DNA of 64,000 nt from Eremomyces bilateralis CBS 781.70. Taxonomy: Eukaryota > Ascomycota > Dothideomycetes > Eremomycetales > Eremomycetaceae. The translations under genes and the position numbers were made by a program. Shown piece by piece: positions 34,143 to 45,624 of the stretch. The notes below the pieces were generated by a model. That model made no database searches, had not been told where the DNA came from, and saw nothing but the letters and a program-made list of their open reading frames with translations. The stretch lies in NCBI RefSeq assembly GCF_010015585.1, contig NW_022985078.1, positions 372,001 through 436,000 on the forward strand. Direction: 5' to 3'. Within the stretch, counting starts at the first letter, position 1. Every line of letters starts with the position of its first letter.

Positions 34143-36071
34143 ATGCCTCCCTCATCATTCGTGATACCTCGCTCGATCGGCAGCCATGGCGATCTCGTAC
34201 CCGACTTCATTACCAATTCCTCAGGGGATTCCCTCGTGCAATACACGACCGGTCTCTCCGGAGTTCAACAGGAAACGAACTACATTTTCGTGCACGCCCT
34301 CTTATTCGCACTCCTCGCTGCCTTCGGCTTCATTCTAATCTATCGGGGTGCCATCTTATTCGAACGACATGTCCGCCACATTAACACCGTCGGCGGGGTC
34401 ACTCAACAGGCCCTGTGGGCCCACAACGGTTCGACCGCCTGGTCCGACAGCTGGGTCTTCATCAAACGCCACATCCTATATGCGCCGCTCGGCAAGAAAC
34501 GACACAACCAGGAGATCAAGATCTCCAAGGCGCATGCCATTGGAACCCTCCCATCACGCTTTCACACGATGATGCTCCTGACTTGGCTATTCGCCAACAT
34601 CGCCTTCTGCCTCGTCCTGCCGTGGAGCACATTCCCCTCCCAGGAGGTCGTCGCTGCCCTCCGTGGGCGCAGTGGTGTTTTGGCCGCCCTGAACCTCTTC
34701 CCGACGATTCTCTTTGCTTTACGAAACAATCCACTGATCTGGCTCCTGAGCGTATCTTACGACACGTTCAACCTCCTACACCGCTGGTGTGGTCGGGTGG
34801 TGGTCCTCCAGAGCCTCATTCATGTTCTCTGCTGGTCAGTGAACACGATAGCCGCAACGACCGACGACTTTAACATGGGAGTGTCCTTGAGCCAGCACCT
34901 TTCTTATCGATGGGGTCTCGTTGGTGCCGTGGGATTCACCCTCATCGCGATCTTCTCCATCGGACCCCTCCGCCACGCTTTTTACGATTCCTTCGTCCAT
35001 GGACATCGACTCATCGTCCTCATCTCCCTTGTCGGTGTTTATGTCCATCTTCAGACTCACAAACTCCCGCAATTGTGGTGGCTGCAAGTCGTTTGCTGGC
35101 TGTGGGGTATGGAATGGTTATTCCGATCTGGTCGCATCATGTACTACTCCTTCACATTCGGCCAGATGTCGAAAGTCACCGTCGAAGCCCTTCCCGGCGA
35201 GGCATGCCGTCTTTCCATCGACGTTGTCCGACCATTCCGCGCCGCGCCGGGATCTAACGTCCACATATACATCCCACGATTCAACCCGCACCTCATGTCC
35301 CACCCCTTCTCCGTCGCCTGGACCGACTGCGAGCTACCCAAAGCCTCGGCTTTCGAATTCTCCCACATGTCCAGCGCCCCCGCCGCCAACTACAACGAAA
35401 AGCGAGGGCCCTCATCCACCGACCAAAACCAACCGACCCACACCACCTCCGACATCGCCCTCTTTAATCCCCCCTCCACGCGCGTCCACCTCATCTGCAA
35501 GGCCCGCGAAGGCCTCACCAAACAGCTCTACCAGCGCGCCGCCGCCCGCCCCGACAAGACCCTCACGACGCGATGCCTCCTCGAAGGCCCTTACGGCGGC
35601 ATGGACCCCATGTCCTCGTACGGCACCGTGGTGCTCTTCGCCGGCGGCATCGGCATCACCCACATGCTCCCGCACCTGCGCCACCTCGTGCACGGGTACC
35701 ACCTCGGCGTGGTGTCCACGCGCAAGGTTCTCCTCGTCTGGAGCATGCCCGACCAGAACTGCTTCGATTGGGTGCGTCCGTACATGAACCAGGTGCTGGA
35801 GATGCCCGGGCGGAGGGAGATCCTCAAGATGGAGATATACATCACAAGAGGGAACGGTAGGGAGACAAGCAGTCAGTCGGGTGGCGTGCGGACGTTTACG
35901 AGGCGCTGCGATCCGAATGAGGTGATTGATCGGATGATGCAGGAGCCGATCGGCGCGACTTGCGTCACTGTATGTGGGCCGGGCGTCTTCGCGGATGATG
36001 TGAGGGCGGCGGCGAGGAAGCGGGTTGGGAAGGGATGTTTGGACTTCGTTGAGGAGGCTTTCAGTTACTAA
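34143..36071 (+). CDS. Ferric reductase-like transmembrane protein (FRE/NOX family)
   Basis: Membrane flavocytochrome that passes electrons from NADPH through FAD and two hemes across the membrane, usually to reduce ferric or cupric ions for uptake. One exon, 642 residues. A first hydrophobic helix lies near 48-67 and the ferric-reductase core spans about 140-330. Two H-x13-H pairs are visible: His213/His227 and His288/His302. The FAD-binding motif is HPFSVAW (387-393). The NADPH-binding motifs are GGIGIT (501-506) and CGPGVF (from 611). An insert rich in Ser, Thr and Gln sits at about 405-440. I see no signal peptide. Whether it acts on siderophore iron or copper cannot be told. It is convergent with a flavin monooxygenase gene. 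Confidence 0.92.
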   Translation: MPPSSFVIPRSIGSHGDLVPDFITNSSGDSLVQYTTGLSGVQQETNYIFVHALLFALLAAFGFILIYRGAILFERHVRHINTVGGVTQQALWAHNGSTAWSDSWVFIKRHILYAPLGKKRHNQEIKISKAHAIGTLPSRFHTMMLLTWLFANIAFCLVLPWSTFPSQEVVAALRGRSGVLAALNLFPTILFALRNNPLIWLLSVSYDTFNLLHRWCGRVVVLQSLIHVLCWSVNTIAATTDDFNMGVSLSQHLSYRWGLVGAVGFTLIAIFSIGPLRHAFYDSFVHGHRLIVLISLVGVYVHLQTHKLPQLWWLQVVCWLWGMEWLFRSGRIMYYSFTFGQMSKVTVEALPGEACRLSIDVVRPFRAAPGSNVHIYIPRFNPHLMSHPFSVAWTDCELPKASAFEFSHMSSAPAANYNEKRGPSSTDQNQPTHTTSDIALFNPPSTRVHLICKAREGLTKQLYQRAAARPDKTLTTRCLLEGPYGGMDPMSSYGTVVLFAGGIGITHMLPHLRHLVHGYHLGVVSTRKVLLVWSMPDQNCFDWVRPYMNQVLEMPGRREILKMEIYITRGNGRETSSQSGGVRTFTRRCDPNEVIDRMMQEPIGATCVTVCGPGVFADDVRAAARKRVGKGCLDFVEEAFSY

Positions 36072-36646
36072 TGAAGAAATCCTAATCGCCCCTCATAATA
36101 GTCATGTCCCTTTCTGGAATTATCCTATTTGTATCCCGTTGGATTATCAGCGACTGGAGTTGGATCTTTGGCTGAACGTTCTTGATTTTTTCTTCGTTCT
36201 GCCTGCATAGCGAGGTGTTCTATGAGCGATTCATAATAGCGGTCATCTTGGATCAACCCGGGCACTTTCGCGGAGACGGGGGAGGCTGTAAATAGGAAGA
36301 CTTAGGAATAGAGACTTGATTACAGTCAAAGCACACAAAAATTCCCGGTCTGACAGCATGTGAGGTATATGATAAGCCTCGCCATACCAGCGCACCTGTT
36401 GTTCATAGTGTATTGATTGTTATTAATCCCGACCTGCCTGCTACGCACATCCTGATGTTACCGTACTTACACTACCTAGATTCGAATCTGTCTGATTGTG
36501 TAGGCATGGTCGGGAAAAGAAAGTCTAATTTCTAGGCTATCAAAATTTAACTTGCTAAAAACACTGACCTAATCTCGCAGTGACGACACGTTCCTCTTTG
36601 AACCAAATCATAAAACTCATCGGGACATTCTATAAGGCCACGCCCA
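36072..36646. other. Convergent 3' intergenic region
   Basis: The 575 bases between two convergent stop codons hold both 3' ends. Nothing else is seen. Confidence 0.4.
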
Positions 36647-38517
36647 CTACTCCACATCCCAAGGGGTATCTTCCTTCCGGATATAAGGCACCGGCACGTC
36701 CGCTCCATATTTCATCTCACCAATCGTCATCCCATGCCCCAAGAACCGAAACACGTTCTCCGGATCCTTCCACTGCACCACGTAATGTTCGAACCGCGGC
36801 GTCTTCATATACTTGAGGTGATGTAACATCGAGCCACTCCACACATGGATCCTCCCATCCGGCTTGTTATCTTTATACCAGCTCCTGCAGTCCTCCGCCC
36901 AGATCGAATGCTTCTTGTGCCACGTATCCATATATCGATTCAACTGGTCCGTCAGATCCTCCCGCGGCTCCACGCTCGCAATTTGGTCCTCCTGCATGTG
37001 CCGAACCACCTGTAGGATGTACTCGATCTGCACGTCGTGCGATGGCAGGATGCTTCCCTGCGCCCACTGCCCGCGCGGTCCGTTCACGACGAAGTAGTTC
37101 GGGAACCGCGGCACCGCGACCGCCGCGTAGACGTTCGGCTCCGCGCTGGATTGCATGTGCTCCCCACCGCGGCCGTAGATAGGGAAGTGCGGCTGGTATT
37201 GCACGTCGAAGCCCGTGGCGCAGGCGATGAAGTCGAAGGGGTGCTCGTTGCCATCGGCGGTGAGAATGCCGTTCGGGGTGAAGCGCTGGATGCCGGTGTG
37301 GACAGTGGTGACGTTGGGGCGGGTCAGGGCCTCCAGGAAGCCTTCGCCGGGGGTGAGGCGGCGGCATCCGGGGGACCAGGAGGGGATGATGAGTTCTTTG
37401 AGGTCGTCTCGGTCGCCTAGGCGTGTACGCATAAGATTCTGCATGGCGGCTTTTGCGGTGAGATTTAACTCGCTGCCGCGGTAGAACATGGAGAAGCCAC
37501 CGACAACCCTTTGCTCGCTATTGAAGATCAGCGTTGACCTATCCGTGAGCTGATACCTGCCTTACATTCGACGACGATACTTCTCGAGATAGTCGGGGTC
37601 GTCCCTAAATCTCTGCTTCTCCTTCTCGGTGTAAAGATGATGACCCGGAGCATCAGGGTTTTGCGACTCTGAATCTGCCTCTTTGTTGTCGATGTCGCTA
37701 GCAAAAGGTGGCCCAATGTAGGTTTCGTTGCGCATGAAGACCGTGAGGTGCTTGGCTGTGTCGGCCAGAACGGGAGTCATTTGGATTGAACTGGAATTCT
37801 TCAGCAAACTTTCTCTGGTAGCTCGTAGAAGTAGCCTTCGTACCTCGATCCGGTCCCAATCACCGCCACCTTCTTTCCCTCCCATTTCAGGTTCCTGTCC
37901 CAGTCGGCGGAGTGAGCGAGCTCGCCTTTGAAGTCCTGGAGGCCTTCAATATCCGGCCACTTCCACCTGCTCAAAACCCCAGTCCCGTTCACGAAAACAT
38001 CACACGTGTCCTCAAATCGGCTGCCATCACTCTGGCGAAGCCCGACCCGCCATACCTTCGCGGCTTCATCCCAAGTCGCGTCGGTCACTTCCGTGTTGAA
38101 CTTCATGTACGGCTGCAACTCATGCTTCTCGTAGAACCGCACCATGTACTCCTGGATCTCGTCTGCGCCTGCGTAATAGCCCGACCACTCGGGGTTCGCG
38201 TCGAAAGGGAATGTGTACGTGTGGGCAGGGATATCGCATGCGCAACCGGGATATCGGTTGACCCACCAGGTACCGCCAGGGACTGGGTTGCGTTCGTAGC
38301 AGGTCAAGCTGTACTTCTGGAGCCATTTCCGCGCCTTGTAGGCGAAGAGAAGTCCACTGGCTCCAGCTCCGACGTGAATGATCCTGATCGGGTCGGGGTC
38401 ACATTGCGGTCGATCGGGAACTTCCATATCAGCCATTGAAGGGCCATGGGAGTCCGAGGGACTAGGTATGGGAATGGTGGCTGCAATAGCTTGCAGTCTA
38501 GTATTGGGGGACGACAT
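36647..38517 (-). CDS. Baeyer-Villiger-type flavin monooxygenase
   Basis: FAD- and NADPH-dependent monooxygenase that inserts oxygen next to a ketone or oxidises related substrates; the substrate is unknown. Exons 38517-37844, 37790-37566 and 37517-36647 give 589 residues; introns are 53 and 48 bases. The FAD fold begins at HVGAGASG (48-55), followed by GGTWWVNRYPGCACDIPAH. The Baeyer-Villiger fingerprint F-x-G-x3-H-x3-W is met exactly at 196-206 (FKGELAHSADW). The NADP fold starts VAVIGTGSS at the first splice. A late FACATGFD-type motif appears as IACATGFDVQY. These features separate it from simple N-hydroxylating FMOs. No polyketide or terpene gene is nearby, so a biosynthetic cluster is not supported. 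Confidence 0.9.
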
Positions 38518-40342
38518 GGGAAAGTGAGCTAGAACTGAAGGACTTTCTGTAACTGAAAGGGATAGTACATGCAGGACTGTGAGAGCGCTGGAAATGGTTT
38601 GACACAGTGAAGACCGAGATAACTCGTCTGGCAGCTATGGGCGAACCTTTATATCAACCGCGACATTGAATGCTCAAGAACTTGATACAACAAAGAAGGC
38701 CCGTATGGAGGACCATTTCCGAACCTACTCAAGCACTCCTCGGTGAACCGAGGTCCCGCTCGTTGAAGTTTCGTGGTCAATGAGATGCTTCGATTGAAGA
38801 AATCCATTTCCCTTCCGCAGTCTGGTACTATCGGCTGGACGAACTCGAGTGAATGGTGAGTTGTGGGGGTCAGAACCCCCCGCAATGGCATCGTCAGTGG
38901 AATAGCCGAGTGCCAAGATATACCGATCCCGTAAACACTAATAGCACCTTATACGGGCATGTGTTAAATGTTAATATTGAGTCAGCTTCTGTGGTTTAGT
39001 TGTGGAGGTGGAGTTTAGAGATCTAAACTCCATGTCTTAGACAAGCGATCGGTTGCTCAACGCCGAAAGTCCGTCTATATGTCCTTATCAAAGTACATCC
39101 TTCGACCTCGTAAATGGATTTAAGAAGGACGTAAGGCTCAACGATCTAGAGGCTGACAAATATTTGGCATATCATTGATGAAGTTGACGAGTTGAACTTC
39201 GGATATCTGTTCCCATGATCTTGTCCTTTCGGATCTCCTCGTCCCAAAGGGGTTTAGCTTGAAGCCATCGGGGCTGCCCCCTTACACCGGTCTCGTGAAG
39301 TTTGAGATTCTCGACAATGAAGCCAAAAATATTGACGCTTGAGTGTCCGTTTGCAAGGGAACAGTGAGTATCGGATGCTTGTCCCAGATGAATATGCCTC
39401 GGGAAGCAACAGCCGCTGTGGCGGCCCTTGTCGCTTTTCCGTAATGAACCCTCAGCTGAACGTCCTCTCGACACGGATATGGATAGTACTACCCTGCTTG
39501 ATAAGACCCAATACGGTATAATTATGTGAGATCCTCGGATGGCATCACACGATTCTGAACATGGACTCGGATATATTCCGCTGTCCAAAGGGCTTACAAA
39601 CGCCGAGTCTCCAAGTCTCATGTTCCTAAACGACCAAGACATTCAGCCGGCTGTGACGCGACTGAAGGAGTTCGCCGTCAGCCTCGTAACTGGGAAGGCG
39701 AATAACGGAGTATATCGAGGAGAGGTTGGGAACCTCGGCTCGCTATTGAACTATCCTGTTTGTCCACGAGCTGACAGCAGCTCAGCGGGAAAAGGTTCTT
39801 CTACACTTCAATCCGGGAAGAAACGACTCGTCGCCGGACATGATGGGGATCGCTGAAGCAGCATGACATGGCCACTCTCCTAACCGCGCTCTGTGGATGT
39901 ATCAAGTCCAAGATTACTGGGATCAAGGCACATATGCAGAACAAATTTACCCATCCATAAATATCGCGTCTATCTTGAACTCGCAGATCGAAAGCATGTG
40001 TATTGAAAAGCTGCGTTGAATCACCCTCAGTATGAAGGAATTGAACCCCTTCGGCGTATCCTCACGTCGAGAGGGCGAAGCTGGATCGATCTTGAAGACA
40101 TGCTACAGTTTCTTTGCATACGAGAGTGAAAACGCAAAGTCTTCAGACAACCACCAAAATAAAACCCCTGGACGAAGCGAGAACAACCCCAAAAAGCCTC
40201 AATACAAGCTCTTGCGAAGGAAATACAGCATCCCCCGATAAACGCCTTCCACCCGGAGTTTTGAAGACCCTGAATTGCGCCATCGTCCACAACTGTAGCC
40301 TCAAAGGCCCCTGATACGAAACGGAAGAGACATGCCACAGCT
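38518..40342. other. Intergenic stretch, possible relic frames
   Basis: No gene is supported. Two plus-strand frames look somewhat coding-like: one near 39190-39355 containing GLPPYTGLVKFEILDNEA, and one at 39539-39856 containing DIQPAVTRLKEFAVSL. They lack a start, splice sites or a known family, so they may be remains of a lost gene. Confidence 0.3.
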
Positions 40343-41472
40343 CTAAGCACTTCTCTGGTAGACGCCGACGACCATGGCATGGTCCCTCTCGAAAGGCTCA
40401 AGGGTAAGCTGCTCCTTGGGCTTTATCCTCTCTGACCTTAGCTTCTCGACTTCTTTGGAGAACACAACCTCCGGCGCGGCCGTGCTGTCGATGCAGTTGG
40501 CCTTGATGGACACGACGACGCCTCCGCCAACCTTGAGGAACAAGTGAGCGTTCAGGGCAACGATACGGGCCTGATCGGGTTGCGCAACATCGGCGAAGAT
40601 GCAGTCAACCATGGAAACGAGCATGCGGTATCGGAGCGGGTGTCGGGCATCCTCAACGATGGGGATAACATTGGTTCGGTGAGTCGCCATGTTGATAAGA
40701 TCTCGTCCAGATCGGTGAGAGAATTCGACGGCGTAGACTACGCCGGTGGGTCCCACGAGGTCAGCGACGTGAGAGACGGACGTTCCGGATGCGGCTCCGA
40801 GATAGAGGACCTTGGAGCCGGGCTTCATGTGGATGTCTGCCAGACCACCAAGGATACCCGCAGCCAACTTGCTTCGGAAAGGATTCCAGACACGATATTC
40901 GATGGACGTGGGAGCGTCACCATCTGCTGCGCCTTCTGCGGGCGGGTTTTGGACCGAGATTCGCTTTTCTCCATAGACCGATTCGCCGGGCGCGATGTTC
41001 TTCGTGACGAGCAGATCTTCCTTACCACGTGCGACGAACACGCCGGCATGTCTATGCGGTTCCTTAAATATTGTCAGCATTGCGCGGTCTATCAGATTTT
41101 GGAAAGCACTTACAATGACCACTCTCTGTCCGCCTTTTGCGCCGGCGCCACCGAATCCTCCTCGTCCTCCTCTGCCACCTCTATCGCCGCCTCGGGGAGC
41201 ACCTCGACCACCTCGAGGACCACCGCGGCCTCGTCCACCAAATCCGCCTCGGTCACCACCGCCAAAGCCTCCTTGAAGACTGTCAGTAACCGACTCAATC
41301 GGCGATGATTGAGCTTCAACAGAAGCTAATGCACCCGAAGATCTCAAGTGCCATTGGAGAATTGCTCACCTCGTCCACCTCGTGCACCACCTCGTCCACC
41401 GCGGGGAGGACCACCGAACCCGCCACGGCCGCCACGGCTGTCGCCACGACCTCCTCGTGGTGTAAATGCCAT
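40343..41472 (-). CDS. nop1: Fibrillarin (Nop1), snoRNA-guided 2'-O-methyltransferase
   Basis: Catalytic subunit of box C/D snoRNPs in the nucleolus. It methylates pre-rRNA riboses, acts in early rRNA processing and can methylate a histone H2A glutamine. Exons 41472-41370, 41271-41114 and 41062-40343 encode 326 residues; introns are 98 and 51 bases. Residues 1-85 are the Gly/Arg-rich GAR domain, split by the first intron. The methyltransferase domain starts at [12 protein letters not shown] and holds [24 protein letters not shown] and the SAM loop [13 protein letters not shown]. It ends with [12 protein letters not shown] and [20 protein letters not shown]. This is a complete, canonical protein. 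It shares its upstream region with rpl17. Confidence 0.96.
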
Positions 41473-41828
41473 CTTCCTCTTTAACTCCTGAGTATTATGC
41501 GCTCGGGTATGTGGGTTAGAAGCGTGATTAGGGGGATGATTAGGGGGATGAATGTAGCGATGCACAAGTAGATCAAGCTCAAACTTTCTCTGCGTTCCAA
41601 AAGTTTTCAGATGGTGGGCGAGCTTGCAGGGATGTGTCACGTGATTAATTTTTGCAGGGGCCAGCCAATCATTCGCTGAGTGGTTCACCATTTTTCCTGC
41701 GGCGCCTTCGGCGAAACGTTCTTCCCCGCTCTCGCACACTTTCACTTCATCACAATATTTGGCACGCAAACATCACCTATTACCGATACACTGACACTTC
41801 GATCTCGTTGCTCGACACCTCCGCCAAA
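41473..41828. promoter_or_regulatory. Shared divergent promoter of fibrillarin and rpl17
   Basis: Only 356 bases separate the start codons of a nucleolar methyltransferase and a ribosomal protein. A perfect tandem duplication of GATTAGGGGGAT occupies 41526-41537 and 41538-41549, so TTAGGG occurs twice, 12 bases apart. TTAGGG is the site of the Tbf1-type Myb factor, which controls ribosomal or snoRNA genes in yeasts. The AGGGG core also resembles a stress-response element. Which factor, if any, binds here is inference. Confidence 0.55.
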
Positions 41829-42579
41829 ATGGTACGCGGTCGCGACTATCCGAATCCCTTCGTCCATCCGCTGATCCGGTCTTCTATAGGTTCGATACGC
41901 AACGACGGCCGATTCAGCGAAATCCGCGAAGTCGCGAGGCTCCTACCTCCGCGTCTCCTTCAAGAACACCCGGGAAACCGCCCAGGCCATCAATGGCTGG
42001 AAGGTCCCGCGTGCTCTCCAATACCTTGAGAATGTAATTGGACACAAGGAGGCCGTGCCGATGCGACGATATGCCGGCAGCACCGGTCGATGTGCTCAAG
42101 GTATGTACAATTGCATCCTATGGTGGAGGATCTACGCTGGAATACCAGTGGGAGTTCAATGGGACCCAAGGGCTGATTCATTTCTACAGGCAAGCAATTC
42201 GGTGTCTCCAAGGCTCGATGGCCCGCCAAGTCGGCCGAGTTCCTCCTCGGTCTCCTCAAGAACGCCGAAGCCAACGCCGATACCAAAGGCCTCGATACCA
42301 GCGCTCTCATCATCAAGCACATCCAAGTCAACCAGGCCCCGAAGCAGAGAAGACGCACTTACCGTGCTCACGGTCGTGTACGTTGGAACCAGTCAAGCGC
42401 AATATGGACGGTTGAAACTAATGCGTCCTTAGATCAACCCCTACATGTCAAACCCCTGCCACATCGAGATGATCCTCACTGAGGGCGACGAGGTCGTTAA
42501 GAAGGCTGCCCCGGTCGCGGAACGCTTGAACACCCGACAGATCGGCGCCCGCCGAAGGAAGGCCATCACCTCCGCTTAA
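41829..42579 (+). CDS. rpl17: 60S ribosomal protein L17 (uL22)
   Basis: Large-subunit protein lining the nascent-peptide exit tunnel. Exons 41829-41831, 41890-42100, 42190-42377 and 42433-42579 give 182 residues. The first exon is just the ATG, which splices to [19 protein letters not shown]; no other upstream ATG gives the conserved start. The conserved body includes [54 protein letters not shown], then [19 protein letters not shown]. Introns are 58, 89 and 55 bases. Length and content are standard for uL22. Confidence 0.96.
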
Positions 42580-42851
42580 ATGTCGGATTGGACGAAGGGG
42601 ACAAAGGATGCGGTTGAAGAAGCAGAAGCGCCGTGGATTCACTCTGCGGTTGCGGTCATCTCTCCATAACTTCTTATGGACGTTTCGGGCGTCTCGTGTG
42701 CTTCAGAAGCATTGCGTGGGGAAATTCTTTCTATGATCAGTCACTGCGCGGGTACTCATGGCCAAAATACAAAAGCGTATTGCATATGAATTGTGTCAAT
42801 TATATCATTCCCTCGTCTATGCTATTGATTCCAGTTACTCCGAACTCCCTG

Positions 42852-44202
42852 CTACAGCTTCGGCCCCTTCCAGCTAACTCCCGCATCCCCATCCCCATAC
42901 ACGAACACATTCCCTGCCGTTGGCGCCGCCGCCGCGTTCTGCGCATCGTTAAAAGCGTTCGGGTCCTGCAGAAACGATTCGTCGCCGGAGAAGTGCCTGA
43001 ATGGGTTTGAAGTATGAGCGTGTCGTCCCCAGCCAGTCGGCAAAATCAAGGAGATATGGAAGGGTCAATTTCGGCAACAATCGCGACGGGCTTCGCCGCC
43101 ATCTTGGCCTCCATCGAGAAGTCCCTAATGCTCGCGATTAAATCTCTGAACAGCGATCTCGCTCCGATCACAAGATGGCCGCAATAATAGACTTTGACGG
43201 GGTAAAGGAAAACGTGCTTAAGATCACTCACCAGCCTCTCTCCTCACCGCCTTTGAGGAAACTGCAGTCCGAATTATGGACGCAGTCCCACCCTCCGCCA
43301 ACTCCTTTCCCCCCTATCCAATCCAGCTCCGGAATGTTCTCCGGGTCCTTCGGATCCCACTCCGCGACCGGTGCCTTCACCCCGGCCTCTGTTGGGTGAT
43401 TAGTCCGCCTCACAAACATCGACAGACCGCATGTGTAACAGGAGAAATCGTGCTCCTCTGGCTCTGCGGGCATCAGACCCGTCAGCGCTCGTCCCGCCGC
43501 AATGATGAAGGCGGCATGCGTGCAGATCACCACGGATTTGGGTCCCTTCGGATCACGGTCAAGGTCGGAGATGATGCGGGCTAATGCGTAGGCGGCACGG
43601 TTGTGCAGTCCCATAGTAGATTCGCCGTTCGTAGACGGACGCGCAACAGGAGTGTAAGAACGGTCCATGATATCTGGGAAGTGGACCTCTAGCTCATCTA
43701 CTGGGGCTGGGGACGGATGCTCGAATCGTGCTTCCCCAAAGAACTCCCTAGAATCTAGATTAGCTACACGTCGAAGCCCTTAAACCGACTACACTGAAGA
43801 CTGACCCTACGCCGTTCTCTACCCGAACTTTCTTTGCCCCGCCCGCAGCAGCCCATTTGTCGATCGCAGGTTTGATCGTCTGGATACAACGGTACCATGG
43901 CGACGAGTAGACGACATCCACGGGCGGGTCTATGCTAAGTAATTTATCGCCGAGCTGCTTGGACTGGTCGACGCCATAGCTTGATAGTGCTGGATCAGCT
44001 GGAATCCCCGTGGGCGTTGGGACGGAGGAGTGATAGACTCCGGTTTCGTGGTTCACGGACCAGTTGGACCGGTACTGTTTGGAAGTTAACGATTATTCGG
44101 AAAGGGTGTAATTCGACAGAAGATATAGTTCACTCGGGGGTGGGCCCCCCAGGACGTTATACGTACACCGTGCCTCACAATATAGATAACTTCGAGAACC
44201 AT
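42852..44202 (-). CDS. Histidine phosphatase family protein, TFIIIC tau55/Tfc7-like
   Basis: Phosphoglycerate-mutase fold protein. In yeast the closest type is Tfc7, the tau55 subunit of RNA polymerase III factor TFIIIC, and its paralogue; that link is my inference. Exons 44202-44167, 44074-43806, 43747-43232 and 42996-42852 encode 321 residues. The first exon is 12 codons ending in the catalytic RHG (IYIVRHG), spliced to YRSNWSVNHETG. Other family blocks are VDVVYSSPWYRCIQTIKP, the helix after STMGLHNRAAYALARII, and the second catalytic histidine in VVICTHAAFIIAAGRAL. The C-terminal exon (HFSGDESFLQDPNAF) matches the extension of these fungal proteins. The third intron is 235 bases, far longer than the other two (92 and 58). 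Confidence 0.85.
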
Positions 44203-44989
44203 CCTTCTTCTAGTTGTCTTCGAGGCAGAATTCGCGCAAAGGTACTAGAGGTACAATGAACTGGAGACTGAACTGGATTGATGTTGTTGGATTGAACCCA
44301 GTAATCGTGGTAATACTACACTTGTGAGTTGCGACTAAAGAAGATCCGAGGTTACGGCAGTTTTTGATATTTTGATATTCCAACGAACGCAATGAAGAGA
44401 GAAGTGCTGGAGATTCTCTAGAACGCTGGATGTATAAGTACATGGAGTCTGCAAGACACACGAGTTTTCAAGTTCGCTGAGGGAAAATGATATTTCCATT
44501 CGGACTTGAATCCGCTTGTCCGCTTTCACGAGCTGTGGTGAAAGAAAGGTAGGTACCTATGAACCATGCACATCCTAGAAAGACCACCATTGAATATCAC
44601 GATCTCCTAGCAGACAATAGTTTATGGACCACACTAAGAATCATGTCACCAGTCACAGGACCATGCACCACCTAGACAACCCACAACCCTTTACTATACA
44701 ATACGGTGTCTACAACCCACCAATCATCTATTATAGGTTTTCCTGGGCTGCGTTCTCATTTCTTTCAAAAGGAAGCGACTGGATATATCACCACAGCAGA
44801 GATCACATTCCTCACTCAATATTCAAACGATTTATGCTTCAACAAGCTCTTTTGATTGATCTATGAATAGCATCGCTTCAAGAACTTTTGGGATGCTTCA
44901 AGGTACGTCAGGTCCGCTGCATGTGCTCAAACCGTTCCATACACCTTCCGCTGGGACACAACAACAGTGCTGAGAACCCATGGTATCGC
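44203..44989. other. Intergenic stretch, no supported gene
   Basis: Promoter side of the histidine phosphatase gene and 3' flank of rps22. An 80-codon plus-strand frame at 44624-44866 has no recognisable content. Confidence 0.4.
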
Positions 44990-45624
44990 TTAGTAGAAGA
45001 AGCCGATGATCTTGCCCGCGACATGCTTTCGCCTGGCCTCCTCGTGGTCCATGATCCCAGCCGAGGTGGTGAGGACAATGAAGCCGAATTGACGCGACGG
45101 CAGAAGCTGGACGACCCACTTCTCGAGGTCTTTGAGCTGGACGTTGTATCGCGGGCTGATGCAGCCGGTCTTGTTGATGCTGGATCTTCTGTTAGCGAGA
45201 CCGAACTACGAAGCGCATCGGAAAGGCCGAACATACCGTCCGTTGAGCTGGACCACGATCTTGCCGTTGCGGTGGTCGTCAATCTCCTCGAACTCGCCAA
45301 TGTAGCCTGGAAACAGTCAGCATGTTTCGACATATTAAACAAACGTGCCGAATCGTAGTCGGCACACAGTGTGAGATGTCGCAAAGTCAATCTCCCCGGA
45401 ACTTAAAGGGCGAATAGCCATTTAATCGACCAAGCGCCTAGTTATCAACCGGGTGGGGGGAAGGGTGGAAGGGAAAATCGTAACAACGTACCATGCTTCT
45501 GCATGACGCGCAGGAACTTGACGATGACCTTCGAGCTCGGTCGGATCAGGACCTGGCGCTTTCCCGACTTCTCGGCATTGTTGATGGCGTTCAAGCAATC
45601 GTTGAGGACGGAGGTGCGAGTCAT
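44990..45624 (-). CDS. rps22: 40S ribosomal protein S22 (uS8, S15a)
   Basis: Small-subunit body protein that binds 18S rRNA helix 21 region. Exons 45624-45492, 45306-45237 and 45179-44990 join to exactly 130 residues, the invariant length of this protein. It starts [19 protein letters not shown], continues [18 protein letters not shown] and [19 protein letters not shown]. It ends [18 protein letters not shown] followed by IGFFY. The introns are 185 and 57 bases; the first is long for this genome. Confidence 0.97.

Noticed and set aside
34143-38517. A secondary-metabolite gene cluster around the monooxygenase
   Set aside because: No polyketide, peptide or terpene synthase and no pathway regulator or transporter adjoin; the only Zn2Cys6 gene is 14 kb away.
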